Below, in pieces: positions 11,601 through 29,803 of a stretch of DNA of 64,000 nucleotides; position 1 is the first letter of the stretch; each line of letters starts with the position of its first letter. The stretch covers positions 1,277,485 to 1,341,484 of the forward strand of contig JAMYHL010000003.1 of assembly GCA_025531455.1 (NCBI GenBank). The letters are read 5' to 3'. The DNA is from Apiotrichum sp. Y4204. Lineage: Eukaryota > Basidiomycota > Tremellomycetes > Trichosporonales > Trichosporonaceae. A model generated the notes under the pieces. It ran no database searches and was not told the DNA's origin. It saw only the letters and a list, made by a program, of their open reading frames with translations. Both the position numbers and the translations under genes were made by a program.

Positions 11601-13311
11601 ACTTTCCGAATCCGTGGCATGGGTGGGTACAGTACGTGCGATGGACCACACGCGGGCAGGGTGGACGAGTGTGTCGGAGATTGTGTGATGGTTGGCTCGC
11701 GGCTTGGCGTCCATCTGGCGGTATCAGGTATCAGGTAATCAGGTATATATATCAGGGAGGGGCCGAGACCTGTCTGGGGATCGTGGGTTGTGACCTTGTG
11801 ATGCGGAGGGAGTTCAGGAATTAGGGAAACCGCATTACTTAATACACAGTACACGAACCAGCTGCAACCAGGCTGCTGTTGAGATGCAACACCCTCTCCA
11901 TACTCTGCAAACATAGCTGGCGGTGCTGGATATACCCTTCTTCTCGCCGACACCAACTCGTCTCCCAAACTACCCGCAGATGGAGCCTGGAGCCCGTCTA
12001 CTTTTTTCAATGTTGTTGCTGCATTGCCGCCATCACCGTTTTACGGGTAGAAAGCGCTGACGGTCGATATACGATATCGCGACGCGCGACACGCGAGATT
12101 GCGAATTGCGACCATGCGACCTGGGAGTGGCAGATTGATCGATATTGATCCCGCTGATCCGATCTGAGAGTTCGGCCAGGAGGGTTTTCTTTAATGACGT
12201 GGGTTTGTATGTATGACGTATTCTGATAATAATAGAGCCGTGGTGGACAACCATTAGACGACCAGAGACCGACCAGAGACCATCCGCAACTGGCAATGGA
12301 CGCCTTTTTTTTTGGCTGGTATCATCCAGTCTATCTCTTTCTGAGCATGGTGGCAACAAGGGAGAAGGGGAAAAAGGCGAGTATGGCTAGTATGGGAGAT
12401 CATGGGTAGATTGAGATGTCTCACTCACTCTTCATCAGCCGGGTAAGAGATATCATAGATGCTACAGTGGATAGCGAACAAGACAAAAAGTATGAGACCT
12501 TGCCACTCTCCGTTCCGTACGAGTCCGAAACCCTATTGTCCTGCCGCACTGTTAGCAATAAGAGGCGAACTCCCGTTCCCCCGAGGGTTAAATCTCGTCC
12601 ACCGCCACCCAACTTGAAATTGATGATTTCAGCCCATTAGCCTTTCGTAATACGCGGCTCTAATGAATAGATATCTCCAACACTCAAAAAAGCATGGTGT
12701 TAACTAGTGCATGGGATCCATGTCGTGGACCCTTGGGGGCTCTGCATGCTCTGCATTCTGCAGCGGGGAACTGGAGACTCAAACTTGTCCGGCGGACGGA
12801 GATGGAGATTGCAAGCAGCAAAGGGAGTGTGCGGTGTGCAGAAGAGATGATACTTTGCATACTCGCAAAAGAGAGAGAGCAGCATACTTGCCATACTTTT
12901 TTGCCATACTGCAGATGCCGTAGATGGATAGAGTCACACACACCTCATCTATCCACCACCCACACGCCATCCCAATCCCCCCTTTACTACGACTATTACC
13001 ACAACTCAACAAGAGTGGCTATTTCTCTCCATTTCCATTCATCGCCTCCCTCAACTCTCGCCATTCTCAACAACACTTTCTCTTTCTTCTTCTTTCATTC
13101 TCCTCTTCGATCAACTGACAAAACCCATCCTCCCACAGGACATCCGCCTCCTCGATCCCACAACCCACGAGCAGGATAACCATATTGGATTAGGATTGGA
13201 CCGGATCAGATCGTACCACGGAGCCTGCCATCACCTCTCACGCTGGCTCCCCCTGCGGTTCTCCCTCACCTACTGGCAAACGACCATAAAGACCTGGACG
13301 TTCATCTGACA
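8683..13311. other. 4.6 kb divergent intergenic region without recognisable gene
   Basis: Separates the RhoGEF (-) from RUM1 (+). 8683-9000 on the minus strand is pyrimidine-rich, as expected for the RhoGEF 5' leader. 12960-13311 is a pyrimidine-rich RUM1 leader that contains CTGAC…CCCACAG at 13114-13138, a possible acceptor of a 5' UTR intron. ORFs at 9396-10235 and 11198-12010 (minus) are long but match nothing I know and lack conserved motifs. Composition drops towards 50% GC at 12000-12700. Confidence 0.55.
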
Positions 13312-19373
<6,062 letters not shown>

Positions 19374-19649
19374 TTGAATCTAGTCCTTGTGATCACATCC
19401 ACCCTCTTGCATGACCCACCCGGACATGGGCACTGTCCGAGTGACCCTGTCTCACCAATTAGCCCACCTACCCTACTCTCGGCCTCCTGCGGGATTGCCC
19501 TTCTTCTCTACCATGGCCCGACTGCGATCCAGTCGATAGCCTGTCCTCTGTATGAACTACGAAGCGATGCATGTACTACACCTAGCGGGATAGCAAGATT
19601 CTGTGTGGTATTTTGTGGTTTGAGATGAGCGTGTATGAAACCCTAATCT

Positions 19650-22564
19650 CTATGCGCCCTGGATAGCCGCATCGTCGTCGCTAACCTCAACGTCAACGAT
19701 GGACTGCTCCACCTGCTCGACCTCTGCCCTCTCTTCGGGCGTCTCGACCTTGACCTCTGCGTTGGCCACGTCGGCCGGCATATCGTGCGTGATCTTGGCC
19801 TCAAAGTGGAGGGTCCAGCTGGGGAGAAGCTTGCGCGCCGAGACTTGCTCCGGCGTGAGGGTCGTGCCGTACGTGAATGGCGCCGTGTAGAAAAAGCACG
19901 CGAGGACAAGCGCGGTGAGAGTGCCGAGAACGATGTAGCCCTTCTTGCCGACGTGCGCGCGGTGAGCGGGGCGGAGACGGGTGCGGGTTCCGGGGACCGA
20001 GATGGGGTAGTTTACCGCCTCGACGATGACAAAGTTGAGGACACTACCGGCAACGAGGGCCGACGCGAGGTGCGCAGGAAGGTAGTGGTGGACGAAACGC
20101 TGACGGGCCATCATGAAGAAGGGGAAGTAGTGGAATGCCCAGGCGCCGAGGAAGAAGCCCGTGTTGCGGTACAGACGGTTACGGAGCTCGGGCTCGATAG
20201 GCTCGACGCCACGACGGCGGGCCAAGGTGTCGGCCGCGATGATTCCGACAAAGATGGAAAGAGCAACCGAGCAGACCCACCAGTCGAGCAGGTTGCCGAC
20301 CATGTAGATTTGCTGGTTCTTGTCGTTCTTGGTCCAGAAAGAGACACCGCCGAGGCAGAACGGCCACTCGATGGGTGTAGACGCGTAGGGGTGCGACGAG
20401 GAGAGGCCGGCATTGTGCTGCAGCATGAGAATCTGGAGCTCGAACCACTTCTTGAAAAAGTTCATGTGCCTCGGCGGCTTCTCGTCGACGGTACCAGTGC
20501 GGTTCTTGAAGTCGACGCCTTGGCCGTCCTCGATAATGTCGTGCCCGAACCACAGGAGTGAGCGCTCGTTACCGTTCTTGTTTCCGTTCACTTCCTGTTG
20601 ACCAAACGCCCATTCTGGAAGAGCCTGTTTGTGTGTCCACATGTTTACACGCGTCTTCATGTGGACGACCTTGAAGTGAGAAGACAGAGTCTTGATCGCC
20701 TCGCCCTCGTGTGCGTCGAGCACCTGGAGCTGGAAGAGGGTCTCTTCGCGACGGCTGGTGTCGTCCGGGCTGACAGTGGTGAACTCCTGGTTCGTCGGCA
20801 TGGTGGGGGACGCGACGTCGTGGGTGAGGAGAAGGGTGTTGGTGTTGATGTGACGGAACTGAACGATGTCGTTGTGGCGCACGACGCGGCCGCGGCCAGT
20901 GTCGGGAATCTCGTGAGTGGGGATGATCTGCCAGTGGTTGTTGGTGTCGTTGTGGGGGTAGCAAGTAACCTGCTGGCCTTGCGATGAAACACGCTGGTCG
21001 GGGTAACGAAGAGGATACCGTTCGGGGTGCGAGTGGAGGAACTGCTTGGTGTCCTTGTGCATGAGAGTAATTGTGTCGTAGTAGCGCATTTCTAGAATGT
21101 CAGCATCAGTCCCACCGTCCTCCATTTACCGTGGGCGTTGAGAAGGAGATCATTTCCGCTCAGGGTCTCCTGGAACTGAGGGGACATAAAGCTGTCGCCA
21201 GGACCCGAGTACTTGAGAACCTTGAAGTGCACCCAAAAGAAGGAAAGGTAGATAATGAAAGGAACGATGATGAGACCAATAACGCGGTAGAAGAAGTGGC
21301 GCCAGAAGTAGGACTGACAGTCAGCAGGCGGCTCATGTCATGACGGTGTCAGCCAAGCTAAACTCACAAGGGGGTGGCCGCGCTTTATGTCAAGGATGCC
21401 CCAAAGGTCCCAGAGAACGGCAGCGCCAACAGTCAAGAAGGTGAACAGACCAACCATCTTGCAGCCAAGAGTGCAGGCGAGCGCAGCACCGGTCGCAAGC
21501 ATCCATCCCCACCATTCGTTCGAGAACTCGCGGTAACGCTGCTGGTGGAACTTGACGTAGCAGTAGAGCGAGAGGGCCATGAAGAGCACAAGCGCAGCGT
21601 CGAGAAGAATCAAGCGGGTCTGGGTAACGTGACCATTGTCTACAGGTCAGAAGAGATACAAGAGCGATGCGTGGTTAAGCGGAGAGGGCAGTGCCCTCAC
21701 GGTCTGATGCAAACCCGAAGGGACACGCCGCCTGATCTGAACAACAGAGTTACTCACCAAAGAGAATAAGAAGCGCGGAGAAGGCAGAGATGGCAACCGG
21801 GTATCCGCTCTCCCTCATTGTGGCATACACAATGGGGACAGTGATTGCACCCATGATCGCAATGAAGCTCCTCATGCCAATGTACGGAACATTGTGCGGG
21901 AGGTACTCGTCGCCGATGCTTTCGAAACCGAACGAGCCATCGTATCCAACAAGCACACCTGCCAGTGCGTTCAACATCTTGGCCAGCGGGGGGTGAACAT
22001 CGAAGTAGTACTCGCGCCGGATGTACTGGGATGCAAAGCCTCCAAAGTGCACCTCGTCGAATACGACCTCGGCCGGATATGAGATGCGCCAGAAGCGGAC
22101 GATGAGTGCGACGACGGTCAGGGCAGCGGCCGCGGTCCATGACTGCATGTACTCGGAGTGCAGCTCGCGCTGGTGTACTGGCGGGCGAGGGGAGTGGGAA
22201 GGGGAAGGGGAGTGTTTGCCCTGGGGAGTTAGAAAGGTTGGGAGGAGCGGTTGATGTCGTCGGGATGGGCGCTGGGGGTGAATTTGTGCCCATTGCAAGT
22301 CAAGAGTCTTGAGGAAATCCAGAGGTAGGGAAGAGGGAATGGTAAATGAAAGAGTGAGAACAACTCGGCTCACGCTCCATCCCAAGTCCTTGTGGTTACA
22401 GGTCTCTGCCGTCGACAGCCGTCCACCACTACTCGTCCACCTCCATGTCGACTAACTTCTCAAGTCAAAACAAATCCCAAACCTACCTTCTCATCGCCGC
22501 TGTCCCGCTCGATCAACGGCGCCGCTGGGCTCTCTGTGCGCGGAACGCGCCTGTGGAGCGACAT
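19650..22564 (-). CDS. PMT4: dolichyl-phosphate-mannose protein mannosyltransferase, Pmt4 type
   Basis: ER multi-pass enzyme transferring mannose from Dol-P-Man to Ser/Thr of secretory and membrane proteins. Five exons: 22564-22487, 22220-21758, 21639-21368, 21313-21130, 21091-19650 (812 aa). The luminal loop after TM1 has the catalytic Asp-Glu pair (D81, E82 in VVFDEVHFGG) and DVHPPLAKML. Three MIR repeats occupy ~335-520 (LHSHPERYPLRYPDQRVSS, QQVTCYPHNDTNNHWQI, LLLTHDVASPTMPTNQEFTT). The C-terminal membrane half includes FHYFPFFMMARQRFVHHYLP. These MIR motifs match Pmt4 rather than Pmt1/2. The last ~35 residues are acidic (EERAEVEQVEQSIVDVEVSD). The first exon encodes only 26 residues. Intron 1 (266 nt) is long for this window, so an extra small exon there is possible. 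Confidence 0.95.
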
Positions 22565-24043
22565 ATCGAACTGGGTCTGGGTATTAGGACGGAAAGGAGT
22601 GTGTTGGCTATGAACAAGAGGTAAGATGGGATGGAACTGGCAGGAGCAGATGATGCTGGCGTGGAGGTTGGGGGGAGGAGAGAGTGAGAGTGGACGCGCC
22701 AACCGGCCAACCCAGGGCCAGCGTCAACGTGGCGGTCGCGCGATTGGCGTTTTTTGTATCCGGTGATTAGAGAATGTGATTAAAAATTGATCAGGGTCGA
22801 CAGCTGCGGGTGTTGAGAGCATTACAAAAAGGCTAATTGTGCTTCTAATGTCCCTCGCTGATTCCCGATCTGAAACACACCTCGACGGCCCCGACCGGCC
22901 CTTGAATATTTGAATGGCCTTGAACTGCCCTACCCCAAGTCATTACGTCATGACACATGTCCGTTATCTGCGTGTTTGATCGACGCGTTAGATCGGTGTG
23001 TGAAGCTCCAGAATTCAGAACTGGTGGAGCGGCAGACGTGATGGGAGGACGCAAGACGAGAAGAGGAAACAGGGGGGAGGGATGGAGCATGCAGAAGCAC
23101 GCCAACCTGAAGTAGATGTCGCCGCCATGGCTTTCTTAAAGGCGAAGAGCACCAGGGCACTGGCCAAGTACGGAGGGAAAGGCTGGACTCCGTAACCTTG
23201 AGAGCTCGGCCCGGCTGTCTTTAAAAACAAAGCCAGCTCCCTGATAGCATAATGTCAAGGGCAGAAGCGGCAGAAGCGGCCGAAGCGGCTTGATGATAGA
23301 GTTGTATTTCCCAATTTGGTCCGTGCAGCCGCTCCGTATCTAGCTGTGCCGCGATAGCGATATGGAGAACGATATCATTTAGTAAGCGCCCACAGTCGCC
23401 GCCAATGTCCACCTCGAATCTCAGTGCCGTCAAGACCCATTTGTAACCCAGGAGTCTGGAGATGGTGACCATAAATCGCCTTTGTTTAGGGGGTTGACCC
23501 GGTGATCAGTGCATCCTACAGACGGGTGGCGATGTGGTTGTGTCGTTTTAACAGTTCACGTCCTCGTCCCAGTCGTCCAAGATACAGTATCAAGGAGTCG
23601 GAATTCCTGCGTGAGCAAGCTGCTTTACGGGCGTAGCTCATCCTCCGCCTTCCCACCCTTCATTGTTCCATCACCCCCGCACCGTCCTCAGAAGTGTGGA
23701 GCACCTCGCCCTAGAAATCCAGCGAGCGACAATAGCGCCTTGAGGATGGTTACAATGAGCTCTTTCTAGTTCCAGGAACGTGGAGCCGGAGACGATTTCC
23801 AAGTTCTCCTGAGCCACAGGGGCTGAGCTCAATCTTCCATTGAACGTCTTGAAGAAGCGGTTTTCATCACTCCACCTGCTTCTAACCATCCGTTGTAACC
23901 TCTCAAATATCTTACCAACGGTCGCTAGCGATGCGGCATACACCATCAACATCCAATCCATTCAATCCCGCCGTTTGGACCGAGTTACGCGGTGAACGCG
24001 GCGTTTTCGGACATCGGCGACGCGCATTTCGGCGTTCCCGCGG
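22565..24043. other. intergenic region between PMT4 and tRNA-Tyr
   Basis: 22565-22760 should hold the PMT4 promoter. A 96-codon ORF at 23671-23961 (minus) starts with a true ATG and has no match I recognise. 23261-23287 contains a short GAAGCGGC repeat run (GCAGAAGCGGCAGAAGCGGC). I see no further supportable feature. Confidence 0.5.
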
Positions 24044-24127
24044 CTCTCAATAGCTCAGTTGGTAGAGCGCCGGACTGTAACTGATACCTCAAATCCGTCG
24101 GTCCCCTGTTCGAATCAGGGTTGGGAG
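24044..24127 (+). tRNA. tRNA-Tyr (GTA) with a ~12-nt intron
   Basis: Acceptor stem CTCTCAA (24044-24050) pairs with TTGGGAG (24121-24127), with one G-U pair. The D arm is GCTC-AGTTGGTA-GAGC, giving a good A box. The anticodon loop reads CTGTAA…A with anticodon GTA at 24077-24079. The usual eukaryotic intron position one base after the anticodon is occupied by about 24081-24092 (CTGATACCTCAA). The T arm is CCCTG-TTCGAAT-CAGGG, a perfect stem and B box. The variable loop is 5 nt. The outermost anticodon-stem pair (C24070 with T24098) is mismatched. The 3' CCA is not encoded, as expected for a nuclear gene. Confidence 0.95.
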
Positions 24128-25944
24128 AAACGTCGCTCGCAGCCTGTGCGGTTGTGCGACCATTTTTAGCGGAGTGGAAATGCATGAAAAGACACGAAAG
24201 TTCAAGCGTGTTGAGGCAGATATGCGGCCCTGTGGATAAGATGGGGTTTTGTGATGAGTCATGATGGTTAGTGGCCGCAAAATGGCCGTGATCAGCGCTG
24301 TGAGACGTGATTGACTGTCGATCTTGGTGCCGGCGATAACGTAAGGCCCTTTTTTGTGGAGCTACGGAGAGCTTTTGTGTTCCTGGTTCCTGATCACCTT
24401 TGTTCTAGACCACAATCCCCGCTTTCTCCACCTCCCCCCACCTTCGGGCAATTTATTTGATGACGACAATTTGGCTCTGGCTCTGACTCGGGTGCACATT
24501 GTCTACGGGTCTGCCATGATATAAGCATGCAATCGCCGACCGGATACAACAGTGCGGCAACATCCACCGCACGACTTCTCTTTCCTCGAGTTACACTGCC
24601 TGTTACCATCAACCACAGCCTCCCAGTGACTGTGTTAGCCTGCAACGCCGTGACCACCTCCCCAAACCACAGCCGTGACAAGTTGGCCGCGGGCGTAGGG
24701 AGCCTCACCCCAGCGCCCGCTTTGGCGACTCATGAGGTCTCGAGGTCGCTACCCTTCCGCCACAGAGATTGGGGCCCTTGGCACAAAGTCGGGTGTTCAG
24801 GACCAGTGGTGTTTCCTGATCACAATGGTCCATCCTCCCAGACTACATGTTCCGAAGCGCTCCGTCAGGCGATATCATGCTAAGCGCGCGTGTCACGGGC
24901 TGTGAGTTCATGTCATGGCGTTTCTGTGGAGACGCAACGCTCGCCCGAAAAGCAAACAAACACCAGAGTCACGCATCCTAGGGATGGGGATCCACTGTTT
25001 GACTTGGAACTTGATCAGCTTGTTGAAGAATGGGTGGACTATCTGTCGGCCTAGAACAACCCGCCCGTCTGCGAACGTAGCTCAACGGCCAAGACTTCTG
25101 TGGGCACGGTGCAGTACACGAGCCGTACGGTAGTGAAGCTGACTAGATTATACAGCTCAAGTAGAATGCAAGTCAACGATGAACGAGGATGTTTAGACTG
25201 GGCAGGTGAAGTTGAGTGTCGCTTGCGTCTGTTCAGCTGGGTTCAGCGACACCGCCAACGCCCACACGATTGCACAGATCTACCCAATCTACCCCATGTG
25301 ACCGCTAATTGCCGTCCCACGTGAAAACCTCGCAGCCAAGATAAGATAAATTCTTTCGCAAGATATCACAACGTCCACAAGTCAAATCCACCAATTCATC
25401 GTGTTGTGGCTGTCGTTCAGGGTGTATCGGGTCCGGAAACTACAGCGACGGAAGCTTTTTTACCTTCCTGGCGTCCTGCGCGTCCTGTGTCCCGCGTTCC
25501 GGCGCGTCCCCGCGCACTCGGGGTCTCGGGTCCAACGATGGCGTACGTGGCGTTTGTGAGAGAGGACGGAATGTGTTGGATGGCTTCGATCGCACTGGAG
25601 GTGACAGCAGTGGCTGCGGTGCTGCGGTACTGGTACTGTTTGCTGCGGCGGAAACTGCGCAATTGAAGCGTTTGTTGCTTTCTCTGCTCTGCCCAGATTC
25701 CAGTTCCAACGGAGGAGGTAAAGCTGTGCGGAAGACGGTCTGAAACTCGGTTGTCGACTCAACGCGTCAGCTTCAGTGGACCAATCATTGTGTACCACCT
25801 CCACCAAAATGGGACAGTACTCAAGTTGCTGCGGTTCTCTGCACAATGATCTTATAAACCAAATAATCCTCACTCTTCCCAAACTTCTTCCACGGAGCCA
25901 GTCTCTTCTGCCAGACTTTCGCATCAGCACGCTCCGCAGACATC
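24128..25944. other. intergenic region upstream of the F-box-like gene
   Basis: Apart from the tRNA terminator, I see no gene. The ORF at 24527-24883 (+) and overlapping minus-strand frames have no recognisable motif. 25850-25944 is the probable leader of the F-box-like gene. Confidence 0.5.
24163..24167 (+). terminator. Pol III terminator (T5) for tRNA-Tyr
   Basis: The first run of five T after the tRNA lies 36 bases downstream (CCATTTTTAG) and is the likely stop for RNA polymerase III. Confidence 0.6.
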
Positions 25945-27115
25945 ATGTACCTCGACAGCATGGCCTACCCCACCGTCATCCGCAACATTATTCGGTTCTC
26001 GGCGATCCCCGAGCTCAAAGCGTTCCGCTGCACCTCACGTTGGTGCTGCAAGTATGTGGACAGTCTGTTGGCATCTCATCTAGTCCTTGAAGGAGAGCTG
26101 TACTCGGACTTTCCCCGTCGAACGGCCACCGCAGTCCTTCATAATGGAATCTGGGGCCTCTTGTCCAACAGTTGCTTGTACCGGTGAGTTCTGTTTGTCC
26201 TGCAGGTGCCTGACGTGCAGTGTTTCTACCACAGAGGCTGAGCATCCCTTTGAGGTGATGGAAGAATATCGATTGAGTTGAGAGACGTTTCGGTTAGAAA
26301 TCATTAAGACCCCAGTCGAGATTCCCGACTTCCGTCGCGCACGTGTCCTCGATCTCCATGGCACACTGCGGGTGACCGTTCTTACTGGCCTTGCGCCCAA
26401 GCTTCCGAATGTCCACACTGTGAGGATCTTTGACGGATATCACGATCAGAAAAGCGATGGTTATGCGTCTTCGGACAGAACAGGCTTGTGGGAGCAACAA
26501 GAGGAGTCAGCCATCCGCATCCGCCCCCGGACTATCGTTGCACCTCCAGGTGTCAAGCGCATAGTTTCCTTTCATACCCTTGTGCCGTCCCAGGTCCGGA
26601 GCAGCGGCTTAAGCAACATGTTTCCGCCTGGATTCGAAGAACTGGTGGTAAACATCACTTTCAATCCCGCTCAGCACGAATGGTGTGCGTGGCGGCCGGC
26701 CAAGGCGAAGCTGCCACAATTGAAGTCGGCCACAATCATTTTTACGGAGACAAACGACGTGCAAATGGAACGAACCAAGTACCACTCCATTCCTCCGGAA
26801 GCAGGGACTCCGTTCAGCGACTTGTTCGCCCCAGTACTCGGAGCCCTCGGCGTTGCGACTACCGTCGTTGGGATGGAACGTCTTGCGGTCAACACAGCGC
26901 TGACCGGGGGCAAGAGCTACAACGAGATGCGGACCTTGTTGCAGGCAGAGTCGACAGAGCCGATCACATTTATCAGCCAGGACAAATATCGCCTCGCAGT
27001 CGACGAAAACACCTGGGAGTTGTATACAAACCCGGACCAAGAACGGCTCAAAATGAGATCCTTCCCCTCATCCTACGACAGGCACGGGACGCACATACTG
27101 GGAAGGATTGTGTGA
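25945..27115 (+). CDS. F-box-like protein gene with a problematic in-frame TGA
   Basis: Exon 1 (25945-26183) begins MYLDSMAYPTVIRNIIRFS and continues with LKAFRCTSRWCCKYVDSLL, an F-box-like helical N-terminus; such genes seem typical of Trichosporonales (recollection). The donor GTGAGT at 26184 and the branch/acceptor CTGACGTGCAG ending at 26220 are strong. Exon 2 (26221-27115) reads VSTTEAEHPFEVMEEYRLS and then meets TGA 26279-26281. It continues in the same frame for 277 codons (ETFRLEIIKTPVEIPDFRRA … LPNVHTVRIFDGYHD … SYDRHGTHILGRIV, stop). The sequence is thus a ~375-codon gene with one nonsense codon, or has a 30-nt intron (GTGATG…GAG, 26255-26284) shorter than any other in this window and lacking a CTGAC branch site. 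An F-box-like adaptor would link Skp1 to a substrate, but no partner can be inferred. Confidence 0.55.
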
Positions 27116-29803
27116 GCTTCGGATAGGGGGGTGAGAGAATGCGGTTGGTTTCATGGTCATGCTCAAGTATGATTAGTCTATGCAGAACTCACTTGATGTC
27201 CGCAAGATCAACAGCGACAAAATGTCCAAGGTTTAGGAGCAGAAACAGACACAAGGAGGCGTCTCAGTGACTGAATAGCAGCGCACAGACGGACTGGTGG
27301 TCCACGATTTGACCTCGTCAATGCTGTAGTCCAGCTTCAATTTAGCCCAGCATATCAAACGTGCGCCACTCTGGCTGGAATCAGTCTCGCTAAGATTGTC
27401 CTCGCTGTGTCATGTCCCAAGCCAACGGCGAAGTCATTGGGCGGTTTGTTCCGGGTCACCACTCCGGGCTCTAAAAGTTACCGCTTCTCGAAGGGAAGGC
27501 TTGCTTCCAAAAGGCCTCGCGCACTCCTTAACCAGGGCGAAAATAGTTCTTGGGGTAGAGAAATCGATGCACCGAGCTTTGAAAGTGATGTGGTTGTTAC
27601 AAGATACCGCAAGTCTGTACATTTGGTTTGGCCCTCGCCGAGGTGTCATGCTCCCGGGGTATGCCCACGGATCGCTGACAAATTCCCACACCAATTTGCA
27701 CACCCTGCCGCTACAGTCCGTAAAGAACTGTGTCCACCCCGGCTGGAATGTTCCGTTATGTCCACCAATTAATCAGATTCATCGAGCACACATCTGGTAC
27801 GATGTCTCTGAACTAGGCGCCTGATAAATGATCGTCCAGGCAACGCCGCCGGAGTGGCGCGTCGGACCCCTAGCGTGGCATCCAAACGCCGTACGCTCCT
27901 GGTGTTCATCCGGGGCATGTTGAATCTCGTCGGCGCCAGGCCAGTTTTTCCGTCCCACAGAGCGCAGGGGCTGGTCGAGAGGAGTGGAGGGGGAATCTGG
28001 ACAGAGTTTCCTAGATGTATCGGCGCGGCCTTGTGGCGTTCTCTAGCGTGCCTCTGGAACCAACAGTCGCGTCTTGAGCCGCAGCGTCCGACAGTGTGGC
28101 ACCAAACTCGGCGTGGAACGCCCGGGATCGCCCAGGATCGCCGGATCTACATGCATACAATTGAGATTTCTCTCCCCTCCCATAGGACACAGTGACATTC
28201 CCGACGTCAAACGCCGAGAGCACCACATGACGGCATTCTTGTTCCGTTCCAACGAGCAGACCACAACGTGAATGCATGTCTATCCTGCCGCCGCTCCACA
28301 AAGTCGCCGCACTTGCAGCTCAAAGTTTTACATTCTTCATCGTCGGAGTGCCGCAGGCCGTAGCTCTGTGCGTAAAGCGTTATCCGGGAGACGGGTTTCC
28401 CTGCTCCGCAGCGGGATAACCGTAGTCTCTTCTGGTTTAGTGTGCAGCGATACCCGAGGAGTATTGAGTCAGTAGCCGTAGCCGCTGTTAAGCGACGGCT
28501 CAGCCACTACATGTACCGCCGGGATTTTTGTACCCTATTTCTCACAACAGCCGGTGCGGCAGAAGGCAATGGAGGACTGATCTGCAGCCACAGAGTTGGT
28601 TCGTGAATAATAGAAGAAGGATGGGCAGCCTGCGTACAAGGTTGCATAATGGGCTGACGTACTCTTCCGATTTTCCACACTAGAAGCCAGCAGACAGAGG
28701 GAACAGGCGGGGGAAGTGCGTGCGGTGAAGAATTGTTCCGGCCGATTTCTGGCAACGCCCCCGCGCCGACTGACCGGTGGCGCACCTGGGCCAGCCGCCC
28801 AGTAGGCCCAGTTGTTGTTCGGTGCCCTGGGGGTGGCTACGCACGAGGGCCAGGGCCTGTGGTAGGGGCTACAAGGAGCTAAGGAGGTAAGGAGGTGCCT
28901 GGAAGCCGTAATAGCATTCCCTCCCTCCTGTTCCTGGCCGATGTTAGCCCGCGGCCAAAGGCCTCTGTGCCCCAAGGGAAATTCCGCCAGGTCGCCGCAT
29001 TCCACCTCATTCCACCTCCCCTCCCCCCGGCTCTGTCTACATTCTAGTCACACTACTCGGTCACCGAAGATGAAAAGAAAACAGAGGAAAAACAGAACGT
29101 AACACAACACGAGTAGACAAGACCGACAGCGACGTGCTCCCAGCGACCATTGCGGAACCCGCCGCTCAGTCGCTGAGCCACACGCATGACCGGCGCATGG
29201 GCCGGAATCCGGAGCGCGGACCGGGAGAGAGAGAGTTGGTGACAACAACAACACGGCCGAGACATCTTGGCCAGTCCGACAGTTCGGATGCCGCGGGCAC
29301 TGCCAAAGCCAAAACGGCCTGCCTCGGATAATTCCTCCTGTACTTTATCCACACTCTATCGTACTTTTGACAAGCCCTTTGCCATGCGTCACCACCGCTG
29401 ACATTTCCGACTAGATTTGGCAGTCGCGTACCAGTATCATACGTCACCCACAACAACGAAGGCAGAACGTTTTCTCTCATCGACACTTTCACTTGCTCCA
29501 TTACCAACTGAGACGGCAACGAACTTTCAATCGCGACATTCTGCACGTGAGTCAACTCGAGGCGCGCGGCGTCCACCGTCCACTGGGGACTCGGGTCGGG
29601 CTCAACCTCAAACTTTTGATCCTCAGCCATTGAACGATGTGCGCTTACCTGTTGCTATCATTCCGATCTCGTTTACCACATCGCGCATCTACAAACCGAA
29701 ATTCCCTTCGACAGATATCGCGCCAACAGCTCTTGTCAAGGTCTTCTTCACTCTTCCCTTCCAATACCTAGCTTCTCCTTCAATTCCTCGACAGACTGCC
29801 CCG
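27116..29803. other. 2.7 kb without recognisable gene; TF leader at right end
   Basis: Frames at 27396-27824, 27854-28195 (+), 28535-29005 and 29166-29630 (-) are open by chance, have no known motif and overlap one another. About 29400-29803 is the presumed promoter and leader of the transcription factor. Confidence 0.5.

Noticed and set aside
11198..12010. 270-codon minus-strand ORF
   Set aside because: Longest frame in the intergenic region, but with no domain, irregular composition and no family resemblance; treated as chance.
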